This document shows, piece by piece, positions 53,775 to 64,000 of a stretch of DNA of 64,000 nucleotides. Position numbers and translations under genes: made by a program. The notes below the pieces were generated by a model that worked only from the letters and a program-made list of their open reading frames with translations, was not told the DNA's origin and made no database searches. This stretch comes from Synechococcus sp. ROS8604 (GTDB taxonomy: Bacteria > Cyanobacteriota > Cyanobacteriia > PCC-6307 > Cyanobiaceae). The DNA is taken from positions 2,294,001-2,358,000 of the forward strand of contig NZ_CP047946.1 in the NCBI RefSeq assembly GCF_014279655.1, read 5' to 3'. Position 1 is the stretch's first letter. Every line of letters begins with the position of its first letter.

Positions 53775-54539
53775 ATGCCAGAAGCAAACAGCTTTTCTGA
53801 TGCCGGGCCTGACCTATGGGAGTGTCTGGGCTGGCAACCCAATGACACCCAGCTCTCACAACTCAAAGAGCTACAAGCCCTGCTGCGCCATTGGAACAGC
53901 AGGGTGAATCTCACCCGTTTAGTGGAGAACGAAGAGTTCTGGATCGCCCAGGTCTTTGACAGCCTTTGGCCTCTTGAGAAGGAGCTACGCACCCCCGATC
54001 TGACCCGTCGCTGCATCGATGTGGGAACGGGAGGTGGGTTCCCTGGACTGGCTGTTGCCATCGCCCTACCTGGGACCACGCTCACCCTTGTTGATTCCGT
54101 CGGCCGCAAAACTGCAGCGGTGGAAGCCATGGCCAACGCGCTTGGCTTAGGAAAGCGCGTGGACGTGCGCACCGAGCGCGTAGAGGTGACCGGTCAGGAG
54201 CGGGCTTGTCGTGGGACGTTCGATTTAGCGATGGCCAGAGCCGTCGCCACACCCCCGGTGGTAGCCGAGTATCTCGTGCCCCTTTTGAGCCTTCAAGGCC
54301 AGGCGCTGCTCTATCGCGGCCATTGGAGCGACGACGACAAAACAAACCTCAAACGAGCCTTGGTTCCACTCAAAGCCAAACTTGCCGACTGCAAGCAAAT
54401 CAACCTGCCAGCCGGTCGGGGGCTGCGCACATTGATTCGAATTGAGCCCTTGGCACCTTGCCCCAAGAGCTATCCCCGACCCGTTGGACTACCCAGCCGT
54501 CTTCCCCTCGGGACTCAGGCTGACGACAAGCGTTCCTGA
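53775..54539 (+). CDS. rsmG: 16S rRNA (guanine527-N7)-methyltransferase
   Basis: 254-residue SAM enzyme. The family pattern is [20 protein letters not shown], motif [21 protein letters not shown], then [16 protein letters not shown] and [17 protein letters not shown]. It modifies G527 of 16S rRNA. It converges on the aldo/keto reductase gene with 25 bases of overlap. Confidence 0.95.
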   Translation: MPEANSFSDAGPDLWECLGWQPNDTQLSQLKELQALLRHWNSRVNLTRLVENEEFWIAQVFDSLWPLEKELRTPDLTRRCIDVGTGGGFPGLAVAIALPGTTLTLVDSVGRKTAAVEAMANALGLGKRVDVRTERVEVTGQERACRGTFDLAMARAVATPPVVAEYLVPLLSLQGQALLYRGHWSDDDKTNLKRALVPLKAKLADCKQINLPAGRGLRTLIRIEPLAPCPKSYPRPVGLPSRLPLGTQADDKRS

Positions 54540-55732
54540 GGAACGCCGCCCACCCGTTCCTTTAACCCCCTAAGGATGCCTGGGATCGTTTCAGCCCAGG
54601 GGCTTTGGTTCAAAACAGATCGGAGCTCACTCTCGCTGACCTCCTGATCAAAAGCATCGGCGTTCGCACCAGGAGCCCAATGTCCTGCATGACCAAGAAT
54701 TCCATAACGCGCCTGGGCATAACTCTCTAAATCCCACGCTTCCATCAAATTGTGGAGCCAGAGCAACACAGGGAGGTTGATCCCCCCTGGCGTGTCTTTC
54801 CAATGGGGCAACCCCTCACGCCAGGTCATCAGCCAAGGCTCACCAAGAGCCCGCAGAGCTTGCGCATGCAAACGGTCTTGAATCGGAGCGATCAGCGCTT
54901 CAGCGCTATCGAGTTGCCCCACAGCTTCAAGATGAAGATCAAGATCACCCGGCCTGGATGCGCCAACACTGATGGTGTGAACGCGGGGATCACGCAGGCA
55001 GAACAGATCGTTAAACACGATCGGGTGCAGGGGAGCGCAGAGCTGCTTCAACAGCAGCGAAGGGGTATGCAGATGGCCACCTTTATCGGTGGGGCTAATG
55101 ATGAACACGCCCATGTCGTGACGTTGAGCTGCGTTCAACGCGGGGTCGTTGTCTTGCCGGATGTAATACCAATGCAAGTTCACGTAATCGAAGGCATCGG
55201 AGTTGATCGCAGCTTCGATGACACTGGTTTCGCCATGGGTCGAGAAGCCCACATGGTCGATCCGGCCCTCTCGCTGCCAGCGGCGGACCACCTCCATACA
55301 GCCCCCTGGTCGCAGCGTTTGCTCCAGATGATCCAAGCGGTTGATGCCATGGATGGCCAGCAACTCAATGCGCTGAACGTTTAAGCGCTCCAGGCTGAGT
55401 TCAAGCTCGGCTTCAAACACCGCAGGGTCCTCCCTGGGCGGCACCTTGGTTTGAAGGATGCGATCTGGATCAGGGGCAAGGGGAAGGGCCCAGCCCAGTT
55501 GTCGTTCGGAGCTGCCGTAATGACGCGCGGTTTCTAGATGGTGAAACCCAAGCTCTACCGCACGGCGGAGGGTGACCTCCACCGTGCGTTGAGACTCCTG
55601 AGTAATCCCGTTCGCCTCAAGATCCGACCAGCTTTGCTGAAAACGCATGCCGCCCAGGGACAAAACGGGCATCGCCAGCTCTGTGCGACCAAAGCGTCGT
55701 GTTGGCAAAGCCGGGAAAGCCAGGGATGACAT
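54515..55732 (-). CDS. Aldo/keto reductase (COG1453-like)
   Basis: A 405-residue NADPH-dependent oxidoreductase. The catalytic Tyr is in [18 protein letters not shown], the Lys in [11 protein letters not shown], and the His in [10 protein letters not shown]. The 280-residue TIM barrel ends near [17 protein letters not shown]; the extra C-terminal domain has [17 protein letters not shown] but lacks the 4Fe-4S Cys set some relatives carry. The start [20 protein letters not shown] fits. A 4Fe-4S ferredoxin gene lies 6 bases upstream of its start and could donate electrons. Confidence 0.88.
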   Translation of the reverse strand: MSSLAFPALPTRRFGRTELAMPVLSLGGMRFQQSWSDLEANGITQESQRTVEVTLRRAVELGFHHLETARHYGSSERQLGWALPLAPDPDRILQTKVPPREDPAVFEAELELSLERLNVQRIELLAIHGINRLDHLEQTLRPGGCMEVVRRWQREGRIDHVGFSTHGETSVIEAAINSDAFDYVNLHWYYIRQDNDPALNAAQRHDMGVFIISPTDKGGHLHTPSLLLKQLCAPLHPIVFNDLFCLRDPRVHTISVGASRPGDLDLHLEAVGQLDSAEALIAPIQDRLHAQALRALGEPWLMTWREGLPHWKDTPGGINLPVLLWLHNLMEAWDLESYAQARYGILGHAGHWAPGANADAFDQEVSESELRSVLNQSPWAETIPGILRGLKERVGGVPQERLSSA

Positions 55733-55738
55733 CGCAGT

Positions 55739-56179
55739 TCAGTCTTGAGACTGCCGAGGAAGAATCCGTCTTGGACGAGCCGGTGAGGGAAGACCTAGGG
55801 GAAGAAGCTCCTGAGAATCCAGCTGCGCTTGGAGGCCCTTGAGGTCATCAAAGGCAACCCAGTGAATGCAGTCCACAGGGCAGGTTTCAATCGCCTCTTG
55901 AATGCGCGCAGAACTGTCCCCGTCCTGGCGAACCGCACGGGAGCGCCCCAAATTCGGCTCAATGATGAAGGTGTTGCAGGCCACATGAGCGCAGTACCTG
56001 CAACCAATGCAGACAGCCTCGTCCACCCAAACGGCTTTTTCGGCAAGGGCACCACCCAGTACGGGTTCCATGCCGGTGGATTGCAGATCCTCCTCAAGGG
56101 AGGACGCGCTGTAAGCAGCAGCGGGATTACCGGAGGGGTCGTTCACGGATTGCCCGCCCGCCCGCTGCAAATCAGGCAT
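55739..56179 (-). CDS. 4Fe-4S ferredoxin
   Basis: 146 residues. Cluster ligands read DEAVCIGCRYCAHVACNTF (four Cys) and ETCPVDCIHWV (two Cys), so at least one full 4Fe-4S site is present. An N-terminal low-complexity segment (1-45) and a Pro/Arg-rich C-terminus flank the core. The start may instead be GTG near 56146 (VNDPSGNPAAAYS). Its 5' end overlaps ycf35 by 8 bases, giving a DUF2997-Ycf35-ferredoxin run conserved around chloroplast-related functions in cyanobacteria. Confidence 0.88.
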   Translation of the reverse strand: MPDLQRAGGQSVNDPSGNPAAAYSASSLEEDLQSTGMEPVLGGALAEKAVWVDEAVCIGCRYCAHVACNTFIIEPNLGRSRAVRQDGDSSARIQEAIETCPVDCIHWVAFDDLKGLQAQLDSQELLPLGLPSPARPRRILPRQSQD

Positions 56180-56564
56180 CCCAACGGGTCACGACAAGTT
56201 CAATGGATCCGTCCTGGCAATCACGCTGCTCGGCAACAGCGAAGCCCTCGGTGAGGGAAGCCTTCAACACCGTGTTGAGGGCATAGCGCTGGGTGAGACG
56301 AGACAAAAATCTCTCAACTGGCATGGACTGGCGCCACAAATCCAGATCGGTCACGAACTCATAGGCACCGTTGGCTTCGTTCCAAACGAACCCAAAATCA
56401 GCAGAGTCCTGAACGGTCACCGATAGCTCAGCCTCCACGGTTTGGCCGCGATATCCGCGAACGGAATGGCCTCCCTGTTTGGGCTCATAACCAAGATCTT
56501 CAAGAGCGGAGACCAAAGAATCCCGCTGGCGAAGTTCGGTTTTGACAGTACTGAAATGGGACAT
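56172..56564 (-). CDS. ycf35: Ycf35 (DUF1257) protein
   Basis: 130 residues beginning MSHFSTVKTELRQRDSLVSAL, with GYEPKQGGHSVRGYRGQTVEAEL and a closing IELVVTRWDA, the Ycf35 signature shared with red-algal plastid genomes. Function unknown. The ATG shares one base with the DUF2997 stop, so the two are translationally coupled; with the downstream ferredoxin it probably forms one functional unit. Confidence 0.92.
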   Translation of the reverse strand: MSHFSTVKTELRQRDSLVSALEDLGYEPKQGGHSVRGYRGQTVEAELSVTVQDSADFGFVWNEANGAYEFVTDLDLWRQSMPVERFLSRLTQRYALNTVLKASLTEGFAVAEQRDCQDGSIELVVTRWDA

Positions 56565-56803
56565 CAGGAGGGCTCTACGAACTGGGACTGGGACTGGGAC
56601 TGGGACTGGGACTGGGACTGGGACTGGGACTGGGTTTGGGTTGTGACGTAGGCATCAGACGTTGGCTGACGGCGTTCCACCGTGCCTAAAACTGATTCCA
56701 ACCGTTCCGTCAGTTGCAGACAAGCGTCGCCTTCAACGCCTTCCACCTGCTCCTCGACGCGGCCATCCGGACGAATTCGGAAACGAAGCGTGCGCTCAGG
56801 CAT
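56564..56803 (-). CDS. DUF2997 protein with Ser-Gln repeat tail
   Basis: 79 residues. The N-terminal 45 (PERTLRFRIRPDGRVEEQV, CLQLTERLESVLGTVE) match DUF2997. The C-terminal tail is a run of Ser-Gln dipeptides after VTTQT, encoded by nine perfect ACTGGG hexamers (plus strand, 56581-56634), then FVEPS. The tail is disordered and its copy number should vary. It is directly coupled to ycf35. Confidence 0.85.
   Translation of the reverse strand: MPERTLRFRIRPDGRVEEQVEGVEGDACLQLTERLESVLGTVERRQPTSDAYVTTQTQSQSQSQSQSQSQSQSQFVEPS
56581..56640. repeat. Hexanucleotide tandem repeat (ACTGGG)9 plus one variant unit
   Basis: Nine perfect copies of ACTGGG at 56581-56634 and a tenth unit TTTGGG. It lies inside the DUF2997 coding sequence near its 3' end, encodes alternating Gln and Ser, and by its 6-base period never disturbs the frame. 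Confidence 0.98.
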
Positions 56804-56878
56804 GCACCAGACCCAACAATGAACAGATGTTAAAGGCGAGAACGCGAAGCTGATGGGGGGTCGTGTCAGTTCGTCCGA

Positions 56879-57688
56879 TCAGCTAATCAATCCCTCGTCC
56901 ATCAAGGTCTGCAGTCGATCCAAAACATCGGGGGATTCCATCTGCTCAAGAGCCGTGCGGGCTTCATCGCGAACAGACCTTTCACAATCTTGCAAAAGGG
57001 CACGCACAAACACCTCGATCACCTCAAGGCGACGGGGCTCAACAAGATGCTCCAGCAGGCGGCCAAGAGCCCAGATGCAATTGCTTCGCACCACGGGTTC
57101 ACTGTCGATTCGCAAGCTAATCAGCAACTGGCCAGCCGCCGGATCGGCCTTTGCCGCCGAGGTCACACCGGCTTCAGCAAGGGACACCGAAGCCCACAAG
57201 CGCACCGCTGCCACATCGGTTTGCAAGGCGCGAATCAAGGGATTCAACACCGGTGCATCGGGGTAATTGCCAAGGCTCCAGGCCGTGGCTTTGCGCACAT
57301 AGGCATTGCTGTCATCTTGCAGCAATTTCAAGAGGGGCCCTACAGCGGGGGGGGAGGGATTCCGGCCGAGGGCGTAGACGGCGCTCATCCGCACAACGGG
57401 GCACACCTCTTCCAGAAGAGGCAGGAGCAGCGGAACCGAGCGGGGATCTCGATGTTCACAAAACACGCGCAACCCTTGGAGCCGCTGGTCATGCCCTTGC
57501 TGCAACCAATTCAGGGCCTCATCGCACTGGCGGATGGCCTCTAGGGCGTCCTGCTCTGGATCGTCGAGATCGATTTCATCGAGGGGATCACCCACCTCTT
57601 CTGCTTCAAGCTCACGGGCGAGCACATCGGGATCGATAGCCAGATTGGCCACACGTGGTTCACGATCCAGGGGCAGGCGATCGGTCAT
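56879..57688 (-). CDS. HEAT-repeat protein (PBS-lyase HEAT-like)
   Basis: 269 residues. After an acidic N-terminus (1-60) come four to five HEAT units, e.g. PLLLPLLEEVCPVVRMSAVYALGR, LLKLLQDDSNAYVRKATAWSLG and LISLRIDSEPVVRSNCIWALGR. Related repeats occur in bilin lyases (CpcE/F), but the catalytic lyase context is absent, so a scaffold role is more likely. It is upstream of DUF2997 by 75 bases on the same strand. Confidence 0.88.
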   Translation of the reverse strand: MTDRLPLDREPRVANLAIDPDVLARELEAEEVGDPLDEIDLDDPEQDALEAIRQCDEALNWLQQGHDQRLQGLRVFCEHRDPRSVPLLLPLLEEVCPVVRMSAVYALGRNPSPPAVGPLLKLLQDDSNAYVRKATAWSLGNYPDAPVLNPLIRALQTDVAAVRLWASVSLAEAGVTSAAKADPAAGQLLISLRIDSEPVVRSNCIWALGRLLEHLVEPRRLEVIEVFVRALLQDCERSVRDEARTALEQMESPDVLDRLQTLMDEGLIS

Positions 57689-57712
57689 GGCATTGATCGT
57701 AGAAGCATCAGG

Positions 57713-57838
57713 TCAACTGACCGGAGCTGGCGCAAGCATGTCACCAGGCAACCAGATGCGGGCGCTCACTGCAAACAAAGCGAGGCCAAATAAAGCCACG
57801 ATCAGAACAGGAAGAATGGTGCTGCGAAAAAAACTCAC
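57713..57838 (-). CDS. 41-residue single-helix membrane peptide
   Basis: From GTG 57836-57838 the product reads SFFRSTILPVLIVALFGLAL through ARIWLPGDMLAPAPVS: one helix (about 8-26) and a Pro-rich tail. It lies 32 bases after the symporter gene and 24 before the HEAT gene, on their strand. An upstream extension of the frame overlaps the symporter and is unlikely. Possible small membrane protein of unknown function. Confidence 0.5.
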   Translation of the reverse strand: MSFFRSTILPVLIVALFGLALFAVSARIWLPGDMLAPAPVS

Positions 57839-57870
57839 GGTTCCGGTTTTCAGTCCATTGTGAAGGGTGA

Positions 57871-59643
57871 CTAAACGGCTAGACGGGAATGCCGCCCTCG
57901 CCAGAGCAGCGAGAGGGAGACAACCGTGAGGATCAAACCAGACCAACCGGCCACTTGCTGATGGAGAAGGAAGGCACCCGACCCAAGCAGCGCCCCAAAC
58001 AGAACACAACTACTCAGCAAAAAACGAGTGAGCAGATCTTGCAGCGATTCAGAGGCCTCCACCTCACAGCGACGCCTCCAACGACTCCAGCCAGGCCCCG
58101 GGGGCTGAACGCGCTGCACGAACCGCTCCAGCACCTCCGCTGATTCCGGCGGGGTGATCAACATCACCACCACCCAAACCACTGCGGTGATGGCCGTGGT
58201 GACCATCAACCTGAGCCCGTAGTCCGAAATTTGAAGAACGGGAACCACAGACGTGGCCAAGCCAACAAAAAATCCACACACCATCGATGACAGCTCTGCT
58301 GCAGCATTGATGCGCCACCAGAACCAACGCAAGACCAGGACCACTCCAGGTCCCGTACCGATCGCAATCACCAACCGGAACACGGTGCCGATGCTGTCAC
58401 TGATCAAAGCCGTTAACACCCCTAACACCAACAAAAGAACGCTGGTTGCCTGTCCGACCAAGAGCAGCTCTTTCTGGGAGGCGTCAGGCCGGACAAAACG
58501 CTGATAGAGGTCATGGGTGAGATAACTCGCGCCCCAGTTCACAGATGTGCTCACCGTGCTCATAAAGGCCGCCACCAAGGAGACCACCACCAGGCCAAGC
58601 ACCACAGGCGGGAGGTAGGCCACCGCTAAAGCCGGATAACTCAATTCCCAGTCGGCCTGATCGGGCAGCAGCACCAGAGCCGCTAAGGCCACCAACACCC
58701 ACAACCAGCTGCGCAGCAGGTAATTGACCACCAGAAACACCCAGCCCGCCAACCGCGCCTGGCGTTCATCGCGGGTGGCAAGCATCCTTTGAATGAATTC
58801 ACCACCGCCATCACTGCGTCGGAAACTCCACCACTGCACCGTGAGGTAGGCCAAGAAGGTGGAAGCACTGATGCCCGCCCCACCAATCCAATCAAAACCA
58901 GCGTCGGTCCAGCGCCAAGGAACCAGTGACAACACCTCGGGACGACCCAAATCGTTGAGGCTGGTCAGCAGAGCATCCATGCCACCAGCGGCATGGATGG
59001 CAGCCCAAGCCACAGCAAAAGCGCCCAGCATCGCCAAAATCAGCTGAACAAAATCAGTGATCACAACGGCCCACAGGCCACCGGCCACGGTGTACACGAG
59101 AACCAAAACAGCCACGATCATGAGCAACAGAACCGTGTCGGGGAGACCGCCAAGTGCTGGAACGGGCTGATCGGACACAATCCCTAGCGCTTGCACCACC
59201 TTTCGCATCGCCAAGAACGCATAGCCGATGCCGATGCAATTGATCGGAAGAGCAAGCAAAAAGGCTTTTGTGCCCCGCAGCCAAGCCGCCGTGGCTCCTC
59301 CATAGCGGAGTTCGGTAAAGGCAGCGTCTGTCATCACACCGCTGCGCCGCCACAGGGGAGCAAACACCACCGCCATCGCCACATGAGCAAGGCCAAACCC
59401 CCACCACTCCCAATTCGCCGCCAGCCCTCTGGTTCCCACCAAACCGGCCACGTACAACGGTGTGTCGATAGAGAAGGTGGTGGCCGCCATCGAAGCGCCT
59501 GCCAACCAACCGCTCAAGCTGCGTCCAGCAACGAAATAGTCCTCTTCACCCTGGTTGCGTCGAGCCAACCAAAGCCCGAGGAACAAAGTTCCGATTAAGT
59601 AAAAGACCAGCAAAAACCAGTCAATCGGTGCCATCGGATCCAA
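57871..59643 (-). CDS. Sodium:solute symporter family protein
   Basis: A 590-residue SSS-family transporter with about thirteen membrane helices. The N-terminal region contains LARRNQGEEDYFVAGRSLSGWL and ATTFSIDTPLYVAGLVG, the family pattern; GSSYLTHDLY-like STSVNWGASYLTHDLYQRFV lies near 375. The solute is not predictable from sequence. It is 24 bases downstream of rlmN on the same strand, so cotranscription is likely. Confidence 0.92.
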   Translation of the reverse strand: MDPMAPIDWFLLVFYLIGTLFLGLWLARRNQGEEDYFVAGRSLSGWLAGASMAATTFSIDTPLYVAGLVGTRGLAANWEWWGFGLAHVAMAVVFAPLWRRSGVMTDAAFTELRYGGATAAWLRGTKAFLLALPINCIGIGYAFLAMRKVVQALGIVSDQPVPALGGLPDTVLLLMIVAVLVLVYTVAGGLWAVVITDFVQLILAMLGAFAVAWAAIHAAGGMDALLTSLNDLGRPEVLSLVPWRWTDAGFDWIGGAGISASTFLAYLTVQWWSFRRSDGGGEFIQRMLATRDERQARLAGWVFLVVNYLLRSWLWVLVALAALVLLPDQADWELSYPALAVAYLPPVVLGLVVVSLVAAFMSTVSTSVNWGASYLTHDLYQRFVRPDASQKELLLVGQATSVLLLVLGVLTALISDSIGTVFRLVIAIGTGPGVVLVLRWFWWRINAAAELSSMVCGFFVGLATSVVPVLQISDYGLRLMVTTAITAVVWVVVMLITPPESAEVLERFVQRVQPPGPGWSRWRRRCEVEASESLQDLLTRFLLSSCVLFGALLGSGAFLLHQQVAGWSGLILTVVSLSLLWRGRHSRLAV

Positions 59644-59667
59644 TCAAGTCTGCGTCTGCAGTCTCCT

Positions 59668-60904
<1,237 letters not shown>

Positions 60905-60925
60905 ATGCGAACGGGAACGAAAGAA

Positions 60926-64000
<3,075 letters not shown>

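Overview
The window looks like a chromosomal segment of a marine picocyanobacterium of the Synechococcus/Cyanobium type. The evidence is a phycobilisome core locus (apcE, then apcA-apcB-apcC), cyanobacterial F0F1 ATP synthase genes split into two loci, a Ycf65/PSRP-3 ribosomal protein, Ycf35, a split RNA polymerase subunit (rpoC2), two one-helix high-light-inducible (Hli) proteins and the picocyanobacterial type of biotin operon with BioK. The phycobilisome genes argue against Prochlorococcus. No tRNA, rRNA or CRISPR array was recognised. Most genes are closely packed housekeeping genes; several runs are joined by ATGA-type overlaps.

Layout. 1-2.3 kb: partial pyrR, gpmI, secG. 2.4-5.7 kb: the main accessory patch, with a decayed IS5-type transposase, an ammonium transporter gene carrying two frameshifts, and a perfect 23-bp palindrome. 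5.8-7.9 kb: groES-groEL behind a CIRCE (HrcA) operator. 8.0-10.0 kb: atpD-atpC (beta, epsilon). 10.2-20.0 kb: Ycf65, a HAD phosphatase lacking a canonical start, a cation/proton antiporter, aminopeptidase P, a CNNM-type protein, a GTPase, nadD, nadE and alanine dehydrogenase. 20.1-22.2 kb: an AT-richer island with a lone SagB/ThcOx-like oxidoreductase, a 25-codon ORF, an hli gene and a 61-residue protein. 22.2-25.1 kb: YchJ, DUF3326, a small protein, a 2Fe-2S ferredoxin and a 2OG-Fe(II) oxygenase. 25.1-30.9 kb: the main atp operon (atp1-B-E-F'-F-H-A-G) read on the minus strand, ending at a strong terminator.

30.8-36.8 kb: a methyltransferase divergent from apcE, then apcABC. 36.9-43.9 kb: ftsW, ccdA and ccs1 (c-type cytochrome maturation), queF, glnB (PII), tlyA and purB. 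43.9-48.1 kb: a 33-residue membrane peptide, fumC and a Ski2-like RNA helicase. 48.2-53.0 kb: bioF-bioK-bioC-bioD-(51-aa membrane peptide)-bioA. 53.0-60.9 kb: DUF3143, a membrane J-domain protein, rsmG, an aldo/keto reductase, a 4Fe-4S ferredoxin with Ycf35 and DUF2997, a HEAT-repeat protein, a sodium:solute symporter, rlmN and hli. 60.9-64.0 kb: rpoC2, which runs off the window.

The most unusual item is the protein at 20149-21612. It has the architecture of RiPP azoline oxidases (two winged-helix, peptide-binding-like regions plus an FMN nitroreductase domain), but no cyclodehydratase is nearby and the family's Lys-Tyr catalytic pair appears to be missing. Other leads are the doubly frameshifted amt gene, three unannotated single-helix peptides coupled to or beside metabolic genes, a hexanucleotide repeat coding for a Ser-Gln tail, and a PII protein with Phe at position 51.
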